From Dioscorea cayenensis subsp. rotundata (Eukaryota > Streptophyta > Magnoliopsida > Dioscoreales > Dioscoreaceae): a stretch of 64,000 nt of DNA. Where the stretch lies: positions 7,227,501 to 7,291,500 of the forward strand of contig NC_052474.1 of NCBI RefSeq assembly GCF_009730915.1, in the 5' to 3' direction. Position 1 is the first letter of the stretch; each line of letters begins with the position of its first letter. Below the pieces are notes generated by a model. The model did no database searches. It was not told where the DNA came from and saw nothing but the letters and a program-made list of their open reading frames with translations. The position numbers and the translations under genes were made by a program. Shown here in pieces: positions 1-12,822 of this stretch.

Positions 1-1313
1 AAGAAAATAGAATTTTCCTCAAATATTGAAATTTCATCTCGATCAAATAAACAATGGCCTAAAAACACTCTCTCTAACTTTAGCCGCCGTCACGACTAAG
101 TCTGAGAGCCGTCAAGGTCTTCGCACCCTTTGAGCGCTGGCCCACCTGGGTCCCCGTGTGGTGACCCCGGGATCCCGATGTATCATCCAATCAGGGCTCT
201 ACGCTCCCACCGATCCGGACAAATCAACACCCGGTCCACAACGCCACCTCTAAAAGGCGGGCCCGTTCAGGGACCCACTCATCGCGATAGTCGGGCCTAG
301 CCCGTCGCCCATCCAAACCAACATATAGGCATGAGCAATAATACAATCGAATCACTCATGCCACGTGGTCCTTATCCGAGACAAGCATTCACATATCGTG
401 AATAAACATTATTTCCACAAATCCAAAAGCCAAAGCATAGCAATGCATGTAAACTTTCAAAAAGTATTCCAATCCCGATGCCAATACATTCAAAAACATT
501 TCCGTCCCAAATGCCAAGAATAACCCAATAATATGCGAAGCTCAAGCATTGACTTTTAGACAATAAAAACCGATCAATATTAAACGACTATAATATCCAC
601 AATCTAGAAGAACATGTCATTCGGAAATAAAAACCCTTTTTGTTTTTCATAACCATAATTATCAAAAAGCATGCTTTATACAAGTGAAAGGTTTTACAAA
701 ACCATTTCTAAAAAGTAGATGCCAATAGTGTAGAAAAGAAACATTAAGTTTTTGAAATACAATAAAAAGTCGTCGGAACAAACATGGCTTTTTGGTCTAG
801 TTAAACCCTCAAGTTACTTAGGATCATTCTAGCTTTTCTCTTTCTTCACTCCACTAAGTTTTCCTCCAAATACAAGATTAATCCCCAAGGTCTAGTCAAT
901 CACAACCTCTAAATACTTTACAAGTCATGAAAATATGTTCATCTCATCACATATATTTACACATGTCAATATACACATTGATTAAATCCTACTTTTACAT
1001 ATCATCGTGTATTTACTTTCACAAGTCTTTACTATTCGAGCCTCTCTTATACTCAACAATGTCTTAGATCCTTATCATAGTGCCACTACCTCAACATTAA
1101 TATTTACTTCATCTATAATAATTTCATTGTCAAAATACTCACAAGTTGACTATCTCCTCTAAGGATGTATTAAATCAAACTATTATTAAAAATTCACAGG
1201 AATATTCAGTCTTTGCAATTCAACACTTGTCACATATATAGCTCAAGTTATTCATCATCAACCTTCTAAATAAATTCCATTTAGAATAATAATCATAATC
1301 ATTGGCATCCACC

Positions 1314-1383
<70 letters not shown>

Positions 1384-2621
1384 GTATATCCCGTATGATC
1401 AAACTACAATTAAGCACCCTACACTATGTTCACAAGAACAAACCTCATCAATTTGTGAGAATCCTACAACAGAAGTGTAATTATGTCACCCATGGTTCTC
1501 AAATATTACAAAGAATATATTAGTATAAATTTCACTGACTAGCCAAAATCATATATAAGGTTCCACAAGTTATTCCAATTCCAATATACTAGTGTAGTCA
1601 TATACCTTAGCATTCAAGACTTCATCAGGTTCCATGTACCATGTTTATCACATCATGCCTCAAAACTTCAGAAATTATGCATCATTAGGGAGATTAAATC
1701 ATCCTTTGAACATACATAATCAATTTCACTTATAACACATAAGCTTAATGAACTCATTGTAATAATCAACAATTTCCATTCATCCACCAAACATGTATGT
1801 CCTTAGTAAGCGTTCTCATGATTTTTTCGGAGAGTAAACCACAAGTCATTCCAAATAAAAACATAGTTTCTAGCGGTCATCTATGCTTTCTTCTCATCCA
1901 TGAAATAGTGATTTTAAAACATGATAAAGCCATGAAAATCATTTCTGAAAACAATTAAAATATTTTTCGATATTCAATTAGAATGTGCATTCAACATAAC
2001 CCACTCACAAGACATGTCATCCTCGCATGGAGACGCTTTGACATCTGATCATCGGTTTCCTTCCCTTTGAGGTGCTTCGCCACCTTACTCAAGAGGATGG
2101 GGAATAAAATTTTTGGTGTTGGTTCACCGGAATTGGTCAGCCGGAAATAGTTAGGGATTTTTAAGGGTTCGGCCGGCATGGAGAAACAAAGAAGGAGAAG
2201 GAAAAGAAGAAGGAAGAGAAAAGATTTGGATATTAATTCTCGGGTTGCTTTACTGATAGCCGGGTTTCTACAAAGACACTTCAACAAGATCTGGTCACAT
2301 AGATCGGGGTGCTACGAGTGCTGGACGTAATCAATAGTCTGCTGCAAAAACTACAGGAACAGGCTGGTTTAACTATAGTAATGGGCTGCTACAATGTTTT
2401 TATTCTTTTCTAAATTACTCTATCGCCCCTCTAACTCAAGAATGGAAACAAAATCCAAACGACCCGAATTGCCCCCTGCTTTTTGGCAGAATTTTTCAGA
2501 CATAACCAACTCGTGCAATCCAAAGAAAAATCTATTAATGCAAAAATGACCATTTTACCCCTAATGCATTCACGTAAAAATAAGAGAAAAATCCTAGGTC
2601 CAAATTTGACTGGGTACAACA
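1..2621 (-). mobile_element. 3' LTR of a Ty3/gypsy-like retrotransposon (left copy, cut by window edge)
   Basis: Base 1 aligns with base 3631, and the two stretches stay collinear to the ends at 2621 and 6202, so this is one of a pair of very long LTRs. Read on the minus strand the LTR starts TGTTGTACC. It is preceded by a purine-rich tract (GGAAGAGGTAGAG on the minus strand, 2622-2634) that fits a polypurine tract, so this is the 3' LTR. About 730 bases of its far end lie left of the window. It differs from the right LTR by many 1-base indels and by TA-tract length. No coding capacity is recognised; the short ORFs inside are not conserved genes. Confidence 0.85.
1316..1378. repeat. (TA)n microsatellite in left LTR
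   Basis: About 63 bases of uninterrupted TA. The matching tract in the right LTR (4931-4960) is only about 30 bases, so the tracts changed length after insertion or were assembled differently. Confidence 0.95.
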
Positions 2622-2893
2622 CTCTACCTCTTCCTTAAAGAAATTTCGTCCCTCGAAATTTCCAAGAGACCTCGACTCCGGATGAGCAGGAGCAACTCGT
2701 CCTAAGACGCATAACCGTGCATCATGTGCCGGGCAACATCAACTCGAATAGATCACCCAAACAATACTTAAACCAAGTTTCAACATGTCTATGCTATATG
2801 CTTGACTCTAACTGGATCCACTAGCGACTACAAGAGACAATCAAAGACAAGAATAAAATATGATTATCAGTATAACCAACAGCTCTGATACCA
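2622..2893 (-). mobile_element. Remnant internal region of the gypsy-like element (gag-pol absent)
   Basis: Only about 270 bases separate the end of the left LTR from the primer-binding site. A full gypsy element would have about 4-6 kb of gag-pol here. No gag, protease, RT, RNase H or integrase motif is visible in either strand. The element is therefore a non-autonomous or internally deleted derivative that keeps just the polypurine tract, a short leader and the PBS. Confidence 0.8.
2882..2893 (-). other. Primer-binding site (initiator tRNA-Met type)
   Basis: The minus strand reads TGGTATCAGAGC, complementary to the 3' end of plant initiator tRNA-Met. This is the standard PBS of many plant LTR retrotransposons. 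It lies 7 bases from the LTR end at 2901, and it fixes the element's orientation as minus. Confidence 0.85.
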
Positions 2894-2900
2894 ATAAAAT

Positions 2901-4927
2901 TGTCACGTCCCGACCCGCGGGCCCGCCACGTGACAACCGCGCCGCTACGATCCCGAGGAGGGACACACACCACTCAACCTCGAAATATCGCAAGGCTCAC
3001 AAACTCCCCGCTAAACAACACCGCAATAATAAAGGTACTAAAAACAAAACTTTCACCAAGAATCAATAGTAAAGCTGAAAGATATACAAATCACGACTTA
3101 CTGAGAGTTAAGAACACTAGTGGATCCACTCGCACTCATACAATGCAACCCCGATTAACAATAAATAAACAACCCGACTTGGAATGCAAACTCGCTAACA
3201 CTCGCCTCGCTACGACGACCCAAACCACTAAAACCTGGAAGAGAGGAGGGGGTGAGTAACCATAGTCACTCAGTGAATGGGTTAGCACAAATCTAACAGA
3301 ATATCAAAACAAATCGATGAAATACAATAAACACATTTTACAATAACATAAGTAAACTGAAACGCTTCACAATTTCCACACAATGAAAGTGTAATATAAG
3401 AAACCTTGGTATTTAAAACCAAAACATAAATTCTCACGAGTATAGACAAAACATCAACATGTATAAAACAAATGCTTGAATATAAGTTCCCAAAATGAGT
3501 AGAAAAACCAACTTAAATAAATAAAATCCTCGATAATCACAAGTCCTCAATTCTGCATGATACATGTTCGAAAAGCATTAAGATATCAAACATGCTATGT
3601 GAAAGATCACACTTCGAATATACCAATTGCAAGAAAATAGAATTTTCCTCAAATATTGAAATTTCATCTCGATCAAATAAACAATGGCCTAAAAACACTC
3701 TCTCTAACTTTAGCCGCGTCGCGACTAGCTGAGAGCCGTCAAGGTCTTCGCGACCCTGACGTCTGGCTCCACCGGGTCCCGTGTGGTGACCCCGTGGATC
3801 CCGACGTATCATCCAATCAGTGGCTCTACGCTCCCACCGATCCGACAAATCAACACCCGGTCCACAACGCCACCTCTAAAGGCTGGCCCGTGGGACCCAC
3901 TATCGCAGAGTCGGCCTCAGCCCGGCGTCACCATCCAAAACCAACATATAGCTGTAGCAATAATACAATCTGAATCACTCATGCCACAGGGTCCTTATCC
4001 AGGACAAGCATTCACATATCGGGAATAAACATTATTTCCACAAATCCAAAGCCAAAGCATAGCAATGCATGTAAACTTTCAAAAAGTATTCCAATCCCGA
4101 TGCCAATACATTCAAAAACATTTCTGTCCAAATGCCAAGAATAACCCAATAATATGCGAAGCTCTGAAGCATTGCTTTAGACAATAAAACCAGTCAATAT
4201 TAAACGCATTATAATATCCACAATCTAGAAGAACATGTCATTCAGAAATAAAAACCCTTTTGTTTTCATAACCATAATTATCAAAAGCATGCTTATACAA
4301 GTGAAAGGTTTTACAAACCATTTCTAAAAGTAGATGCCAATAGTGTAGAAAAGAAACATTAAGTTTTGAAATACAATAAAAAGTCGTCAGAACAAACATG
4401 GCTTTTGGTCTAGTTAAACCTCAAGTTACTTAGGATCATTCTAGCTTTCTCTTTCTTCAGCTCACTAAGTTTTCCTCCAAATACAAGATTAATCCCCAAG
4501 GTCTAGTCAATCACAACCTCTAAATACTTTACAAGTCATGAAAATATGTTCATCTCATCACATATATTTACACATGTCAATATACACATTGATTAAATCC
4601 CTACTTTACATATCATCGTGATTTTACTTTCACAAGTCTTTACTATTCGAGCCTCTCTTATACTCAACAATGTCTTAGATCCTTATCATAGTGCCACTAC
4701 CTCAACATTAATATTTACTTCATCTATAATAATTTCATTGTCAAAATACTCACAAGTTGACTATCTCCTCTAAGGATGTATTAAATCAAACTATTATTAA
4801 AAAAATTCATGTGAATATTCGCCTTTTGCAATTCAACACTTGTCACATATATAGCTCAAGTTATTCATCATCAACCTTCTAAAATAAATTCCATTTAGAA
4901 TAATAATCATAATCATTGGCATCCACC

Positions 4928-4965
<38 letters not shown>

Positions 4966-6202
4966 GTATATCCGGTATGATCAAACTACAATTAAGCACC
5001 CTACACTATGTTCACAAGAACAAAACCTCATCAATTTGTGAGAATCCTACAATGTAGTGTAATTATGTCACCCATGGTTCTCAAAATATTACAAAGAATA
5101 TATTAGTATAAATTTCAATCGACTAGCCAAAAATCATATATAAGGTTCCACAAGTTATTCCAATTCCAATATACTAGTGTAGTCATATACCTTAGCATTC
5201 AAGACTTCATCAGTTCCATGTACCATGTTTATCACATCATGCCTCAAAACTTCAGAAATTATGCATCATTAGGGAGATTAAATCATCCTTTGAACATACA
5301 TAATCAATTTCACTTATAACACATAAGCTTTAATGAACTCATTGTAATAATCAACAATTTCCATTCATCCACCAAACATGTATGTCCTTAGTAAGCGTTC
5401 TCATGATTTTTCAGAGAGTAAACCACAAGTCATTCCAAATAAAAACATAGTTTCTAGCGGTCATCTATGCTTTCTTCTCATCCATGAAATAGTGATTTAA
5501 AAACATGATAAAGCCATGAAAATCATTTCGTAAAACAATTAAAATATTTTCGATATTCAATTAGAATTGTGCATTCAACATAACCCACTCACAAGACATG
5601 TTGCCTCGTGATGGAGACGCTGCATTCGGGATATGCGGTTTCCTTCCCTTTGAGGTGCTTCGCCACCCTTACTCAAGAGGATGTGGGAATAAATTTTTGG
5701 TGTTGGTTCGCCGGAATTGGTCGCCGGAAATAGTTATAGATTTTTAAGGGTTCGGCCGACATGGAGAAACAAAGAAGGAGAAGGAAAGAAGAAGGAAGAG
5801 AAAAGATTTGGATATTAATTCTAGGTTTGCTACGATTGTCGGGTTTCACAAGACACTTCAATGAGCTGTCGATGCATAAATGATCGGGATGCTACAGGCA
5901 GATCGGAATCAATAGTGCACGAGTGCAAAAACTATGCGAATGTGCTAGTTTAATCTATAGTAATGAAATACAGCTATCAATGTTTTTTATCATTTTCTAA
6001 ATTACTCTATCGCCCTCTAACTCAAGAATGGAAACAAAATCCAAAATGACCGACTGCTCTCGCTAAGCTGTAATTTTTCGCACATATACCAATCAGTGCA
6101 ATCAGTAAAAATCTATTAATGCAAAATGACCATTTTACCCCTAATGCATCTCACGAAGATAAGAGAAAAAACTCCTAGGTCCAAATTTGACCTGGTACAA
6201 CA
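2901..6202 (-). mobile_element. 5' LTR of the gypsy-like retrotransposon (complete, about 3.3 kb)
   Basis: The LTR is bounded by TG..CA: on the plus strand it opens TGTCACGTCCCGACC and closes GGTACAACA. Plant Tekay/Del-type chromoviruses often have similar termini and LTRs of 2-4 kb, so that clade is my inference. Bases 3631-6202 repeat 1-2621. The stretch includes a TA microsatellite at 4931-4960. The base run ACTCT follows directly and could be the 5-bp target duplication, but the other flank is outside the window. Confidence 0.85.
4931..4960. repeat. (TA)n microsatellite in right LTR
   Basis: Thirty bases of TA at the position matching the longer tract at 1316-1378. Confidence 0.95.
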
Positions 6203-6372
6203 ACTCTAGTCAATTTCTCAAATTTAATATAGAGAGAAATGAAAATATAACGTATAAAATATAACTAATTTTTTATTAAATTATGGAAATAAATCCAACT
6301 TTCTTTGCGATGAGATCTTGGGTTATTCACAACAGATAAAGGAATCGAGAGAGTATATAAATACCTAGTTGT

Positions 6373-7372
6373 NNNNNNNNNNNNNNNNNNNNNNNNNNNN
6401 NNNNNNNNNNNNNNNNNNNNNNNNNNNNNNNNNNNNNNNNNNNNNNNNNNNNNNNNNNNNNNNNNNNNNNNNNNNNNNNNNNNNNNNNNNNNNNNNNNNN
6501 NNNNNNNNNNNNNNNNNNNNNNNNNNNNNNNNNNNNNNNNNNNNNNNNNNNNNNNNNNNNNNNNNNNNNNNNNNNNNNNNNNNNNNNNNNNNNNNNNNNN
6601 NNNNNNNNNNNNNNNNNNNNNNNNNNNNNNNNNNNNNNNNNNNNNNNNNNNNNNNNNNNNNNNNNNNNNNNNNNNNNNNNNNNNNNNNNNNNNNNNNNNN
6701 NNNNNNNNNNNNNNNNNNNNNNNNNNNNNNNNNNNNNNNNNNNNNNNNNNNNNNNNNNNNNNNNNNNNNNNNNNNNNNNNNNNNNNNNNNNNNNNNNNNN
6801 NNNNNNNNNNNNNNNNNNNNNNNNNNNNNNNNNNNNNNNNNNNNNNNNNNNNNNNNNNNNNNNNNNNNNNNNNNNNNNNNNNNNNNNNNNNNNNNNNNNN
6901 NNNNNNNNNNNNNNNNNNNNNNNNNNNNNNNNNNNNNNNNNNNNNNNNNNNNNNNNNNNNNNNNNNNNNNNNNNNNNNNNNNNNNNNNNNNNNNNNNNNN
7001 NNNNNNNNNNNNNNNNNNNNNNNNNNNNNNNNNNNNNNNNNNNNNNNNNNNNNNNNNNNNNNNNNNNNNNNNNNNNNNNNNNNNNNNNNNNNNNNNNNNN
7101 NNNNNNNNNNNNNNNNNNNNNNNNNNNNNNNNNNNNNNNNNNNNNNNNNNNNNNNNNNNNNNNNNNNNNNNNNNNNNNNNNNNNNNNNNNNNNNNNNNNN
7201 NNNNNNNNNNNNNNNNNNNNNNNNNNNNNNNNNNNNNNNNNNNNNNNNNNNNNNNNNNNNNNNNNNNNNNNNNNNNNNNNNNNNNNNNNNNNNNNNNNNN
7301 NNNNNNNNNNNNNNNNNNNNNNNNNNNNNNNNNNNNNNNNNNNNNNNNNNNNNNNNNNNNNNNNNNNNNNNN
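6373..7372. other. Assembly gap, exactly 1000 N
   Basis: A round-number N run is a conventional scaffold spacer and gives no estimate of real distance. ORFs that span it are artefacts. Confidence 0.98.
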
Positions 7373-8880
7373 TATAATGTTAACACTAATGTGACTATGA
7401 TCAAATTCCAATTAGAATATGAATCCAATAAAATTTGATGAATGGTTTAGTATAAACATATTTCTTATATGATTTTTATTATTTTAAATTTAAATTATTT
7501 ACACAATAATTTTATATTTTAAAAGTATAGTACTTGTATAATTATTATATTAATACCCCTAACAAAGATATTTAAGCAAATAGAAATTTAAAGATTCAAA
7601 ACTCTTATTTTAACAAAGTTGTTTTAAACACGACGTCATGGTGAGGATTGCTGGCATTCATGTTTCGGAAGTGAAGTGGAGTTAAAGTGGGAGACTTAGA
7701 AAGATCTTTGGCGTATGCGATTTCCGCGAAAGTGCATAAATTGCCAGTCATTTTCAGTGTTAAAGGTGAGGAAAACATGACATTTTCTCACTTCCGAGTG
7801 ATTTGAGTTTTCAGTCAATCTCAGTTTCATTATGTATATACTAGTGAGTAAAAGTCGATCTATAAAATCAACTTCCTTTCCACTTTCCTATGCTCTCTTT
7901 TGGCTCGTATAAACTTCGTGCGACGTATCTAAATCTTTGGTTTTATTCTAGACTGTTTACGACGTGACGAACATCAGAGTCCTAAAGCTGAGCACACTCC
8001 CTCACTCTGAGTGAGTTTTCAGTTTTCCTCGACTTCATGTTTGCTAGAAATGAGCAGTGATGCCATCTTTCACTACTTTTAATGCTTTATCTCAGCCGAG
8101 CTAGGTGAGAGTAGTAATATATATATATGTATCGAGTGAAGTTCTACCAGTGCGATTAAACTTCTAGTCGAAAGTGAAAGTTTCGAGCTTTTTACAGATC
8201 GACTCCAGCTTCCCCATTTCGATAGATGTTGACTCGTTTGTCTCGAAAAATCCAGTTTGGATTTAGCAAATGTTAGCGCACTTCCCCAGTTTCAGTTCTA
8301 AATGAAGCTCGTAAGAGAGGAATCAGGATTACTTCCCTTCACTACTCCTCACTTCCACTGAATCGAACGGCTACGCGATGTAAAAGTTTTCCGAACGATA
8401 CTGGACGCCGTCATCTACGCTTAGCCACCATAAATCTTGTAAATATTATAAAATATTATATCTTACCTAAAAACTCTAAAAATGCAAAATTCATATATTA
8501 CCAGGGTCCTTTTGCCACCTCAAAACTATGACCTAAATCTTAACACTAAATCTGTGAATCCCTAAACTTGCTTTACAAATCTGATGGGATTTAGTGATAA
8601 ATCATTTATTTGGACTATAGTTCAGATGTGTGAAAAGAATGATAAGGATGTTATATGAAAATCAATGATTTACATCCCATCATTTAAAATAATTATTTTA
8701 AAATTCCTGGATTTTACACAAAAATATCATTACATCTTGATGCATACTGATAAATTCTAATGATTTAAATTGATTAACATTAGATAATTAGTCTCGCTTC
8801 ACCAGTTTTGAACTTACGTGTAGGGTAGCCTACTCCTTTATTGTCCAGTGACTTTTCTCATAGAAAAAGATTCTTGAAAA
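7373..8880. other. No gene recognised; AT-rich then mixed sequence
   Basis: The first 250 bases are AT-rich. Bases 7620-8470 are less AT-rich and carry scattered short similar phrases (for example around 7790-7830 and 7990-8035) that hint at an old repeat, but no terminal repeat or coding signal was found. The end probably holds the promoter of the NC2-beta gene. Confidence 0.5.
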
Positions 8881-9257
8881 AGGACCTATAAATTGAAATC
8901 TGAAAAACTAGAGGATGCTCTGCAATCTCGACCCCCTTTCTCTCTTCCTATCCTTGTTCGTCATTGCCTCAAAATCTCTCTCAGTCCCTGCATCATTGTC
9001 ACATCATCGCAGTAAAGCATCTGATCGCCGATTCTTCTGCGCACATTTTGGCTCGAATCACCGCCAGATCGATTCTCGACTTTCTTCGACCCTGCTCTCC
9101 TGATCTCCAGCAATCTAGATCGATACCATCTTTGGTTTTCTTTTCAAATCTAAGATATGCCGGTTCGCCATCGTGTTGATTTGATCCGAAGCTTCTTTTC
9201 TGGCTGTAGGTCCCAGCCGATTTTCGATCGAGATCGCCCAGTGATATGTGAGCCGAT

Positions 9258-12200
9258 ATGGATATTGTTTCGAGTCGAAAGAAGATGTTTTCCTCTTCCG
9301 AAAGGTATGAGATTTTATTTCTTTGAAAATCTCTGATTTGGCTTTTTATGATTCGATTACTTCATTGCGTTTTTGTGTTACGTTGAAGCCTCAGATGATA
9401 CTATATATATATACATATTTCTGCTGATTAGGGTCTGGAGAGGAAATTTTTGAGATTTAGTTAGTAATTGGAAGATTATTTGATTTACTGATCATAAGTT
9501 TTGAGGCACATTCTGTGCGCTGTTGATCTGAAACATTGCTGTTTTTAATTCTCTTTCAATATCTACTTGTAATTACTACATGTTGATTTGTGGATCTGTG
9601 TGGAAATCCTTGACTGTGTGTTCGTGCTTGTCTTTTATTATGCCATACTTTCGCATTATGTTTATCCAAGCCTTTTGATATAAATTTATGTCTGATTTGT
9701 CATTGATTTTTCAATGTGATCTTGTGGAAAAGATTATGGTTTAGGTAAAATGTCAAGTATTGATCCAGTTATTACATCAGTTCGAAAAAGTTGAAACTCC
9801 TTAGAATGAGTACACAAGCATCAGATTGTGCTTTGGATTGTACTCGCCCTGTATGCTGTAATATGTCGAGGAAATGGACATCTATAAATTCTTTATTGGT
9901 ATAATGGAATCCTAATTTATCACTGTTGTTTCCCTCATCTTGTCCATCCTTGGCCTTGCAACCAAATTGGCCTCTGATTTCCTTCCCGATCCTTATCTAC
10001 ACACTGTCCCTCAGGCCATAGTAGTTCGGCACCCTCACCTTTGCCTTGCTATGTGAGAGTCATTTTAAAAACAATGAGGTTTCCAAAGAGGCCAGCATGT
10101 ATAATCCCTTGTAGGTGGTAGAGTGTTGACTAGTTTCCTAGATGAATGTACAAAAATTCCATCACTTGAAGGTGGAAAAGATCTGCTCATCATTATGAAT
10201 CAGGATGTGCAAAATTTTGGTTGATGGTTTTAAATAGGAGTTGTTATTTTCAAAAGAATTTGGCTTTCAAACATTCAATATCTTTATATATTTATCTCAG
10301 TTATAATTTTAGAAAGACTCATTTGGTCATTTTGATTTATTGTTTTTCTGTCTCTCTTGTTATTCCTATCATTCAATGTCACTTTTTAAATGATAGTTGT
10401 TTCCTGTCTGATATTAGTTATTTCCACAAGTGTGCTTTGGTAATGAATTTTATTATTCACAATTCTGTGCTGTTAAAATTTGGCTATTTGATGAACTTGA
10501 CTGTTATTTCTACTATTAGTTGTGATGAAGTCATATAGTGTAATGTATAACTCCTCTTGTGTTACTGATTCAGTACTTTTTCTACTTTCAGCAACTATGT
10601 TTAAGATCATCAAGAGATGTTGCCACCTGATGTTCGTGTTGCAAGAGATGCTCAGGATCTTATTGTTGAGTGTTGTGTGGGTAAGTTATGTTCGTTGTCA
10701 TGCTATCTCTTCATTCTGCATGCCCACAGCTTCATATATTTTTCTTGCAGCAATTAATTCTGCATTGGCCAATTCATCTATTAGTGGTTCCTTTAAAATG
10801 TGATTGATGTATGAATAAAATTTGAAGCAACTATGTTCATATTTGTATGGTGCCTTATGACTATGTCAATAATTCTTGTATGGGACGTTATGATTCTCAC
10901 TTAGTAAAATGAAACACCTGATGCACATTAGTGAAGAAATAAACTTCTTCACTCAAGCACTGCAGTCACTGGTTAGGCTAATAATTGATTGTGAATGAAA
11001 GACAGAAAGAAAAGAAAACATGGATTTTGAGTCATCCTTTGAAAGCTTTTGCTGAGGATTGTTACTTTTTGAAATCGGTGATGAGTATACAATCCCTGGA
11101 AGCAAGAAGAGCATCTGGAGAACCAAATATCACTCAAAGCATGAAGAATGTGCATGGTGTCGGTGTTTGGATGTTAGGGTGGATAAAAATGTCACAAAAA
11201 TTATTTATATTGATTTGGAGGATCTGAATTAGCATTATGTTGTTCTATGAGAATCCTTTGGCTTGGAGTAAATTTTATGAATAATTATTAAGTTTATCTG
11301 TTGGTCTCTCTATTTCTCAGACTGTTTGTTGGCCATTGTTCACTTATATTGTCCTTTTGTTCATTTTGTTGCAGAATTCATCAATCTCGTTTCTTCAGAG
11401 TCTCAATAGAAGTTTGCAGCCGAGAGGATAAAAGGACAACTGCACCAGAACATGTCTCAAGGCCTTAGAGGTAGTTTATGCGACCAGATACATTTTACCT
11501 TATGGATTCTCTATTTTAATTATTTTCCTTGTTTCTGTTGTTTTGGTTAAAATGGCATAACTCTGATTTATAGGATTACTGATAATCATAAGCTCCAAGA
11601 ATTTTATTAGTCAAATACTATAACCATCTAAAAATGCAGCATGTTTACAATCCTGTGTGTGTGACCCAAGGGCATTCAGTTATTTATGACCCTTTGTAAG
11701 AATTATGAGTGACGCAGAAATCATTGATTTTGGATAACTCTTCGTATAGCATCAAAAGTTGACATGTGAACTGCTTCCATAATCTTATAGCCTATATATG
11801 TAATATGTATTCATTGACACCCACTTAATTCAGTTTTGATTTAAATTTTCTTATGTTCTTATCCATTTGTATTGGCATATTAGGACATTTTTATACTTGT
11901 TGGAAAAATAATTGTATTGAATTTGCAGTATGGACAAGTGGCTAACAGTACTACTTGACAATTGACCTATGAGAACATGAAAGACAATATTTGGTATACA
12001 ATTAACATGCTTAAACACTGCACCCCTCAACTTCTCTACTCAACTATTATGCAGCACACACTGGCATCCGCGATACAGAGCTTTCTTCATTCATGACCAT
12101 CCTATCAGCTGTTGCATGTCAAGATTCATTTATATATAAAAAGTGTCTTATATTTTGTGTGAGATACTGAAAGAACCACCTTCAAATAAAATTGAGGATT

Positions 12201-12822
12201 CGGTATTTTCTTAATTGTATGCAGCAAAACACGATCTTGCGATATATATATATATATATATCTTCATTTAACCAGAACCTGGCTTTTGGAAAAACTGGAA
12301 TTTTTGACTCCCAGCTTGGAGTTCTCTGGTGTAAATGAAATACCGGCAAATTGGAGACTTGACAATATATGCCTTGAGTTATTGATAAGAAGTTGGCCTC
12401 TAGTTAGTTGAATTTTCTACTTGAACAAGATGCCTTCTTCATAACCTTGTGGTTAAATCTATTTTTGGTTTGATCTGATCCACCATTGTCACCAGGTTCT
12501 TGGTTTTGGGGAGTATATAGAGGAGGTTTATGCTGCATATGAGCAACACCGGCAGGAGACACTGGTTAGCATCTCTCTAGTTTTCCTCCTTGTCGTGTAT
12601 TCCCTTCTTTCACTTATTATTTATTGTGTGCGCACGCACTTGATGCTCCTTTAAAATTCAGCAGGATTCCCCAAAAGGTGGCAAGTTCAGCGGAAATGAG
12701 ATGACCGAGGAAGAGGCCCTGGCTGAACAGCAGAGGATGTTTGCTGAGGCCCGTGCAGAATGAACAATGGATTGAACTTGCAGCAGAAGCAACTGGACTC
12801 AGAGCACGCATCAGACAGCTAA
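9258..12822 (+). CDS. NC2B: Dr1 / NC2-beta, TBP-binding transcription repressor subunit (five exons, frame broken)
   Basis: This is the histone-fold subunit that pairs with NC2-alpha, binds TBP on DNA and blocks TFIIA/TFIIB entry. Exons by splice signals: 9258-9304, 10592-10680, 11375-11470, 12496-12564, 12665-12822. Exon 2 encodes the conserved LPPDVRVARDAQDL helix, exon 3 EFINLVSSES and DKRTTAPEHV, exon 4 VLGFGEYIEEVYAAYEQH, and exon 5 the MTEEEALAEQQRMFAEARA tail. Together these cover the whole family protein of about 160 residues. The frame breaks by single bases before LPPDVR (10612 region), twice in exon 3, near the GEARA tail in exon 5, and in exon 1. Most breaks sit at doubled bases. 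The true start may be a few codons upstream of 9258. Identity is very likely; whether the breaks are real is not settled. The 5' UTR probably begins about 8880-8920. Confidence 0.88.

Noticed and set aside
1220..1523. ORFs encoding Tyr-Ile repeats on both strands
   Set aside because: They are a translation of the TA microsatellite in the LTR.
3537..4028. Overlapping ORFs of 80-105 codons inside the LTR
   Set aside because: They lie wholly in the LTR, overlap on both strands, and the matching left LTR (about 1-400) does not keep them open.
6265..7428. Long ORFs across the N run on both strands
   Set aside because: They are made almost entirely of unknown residues; the open frame is an artefact of the gap.
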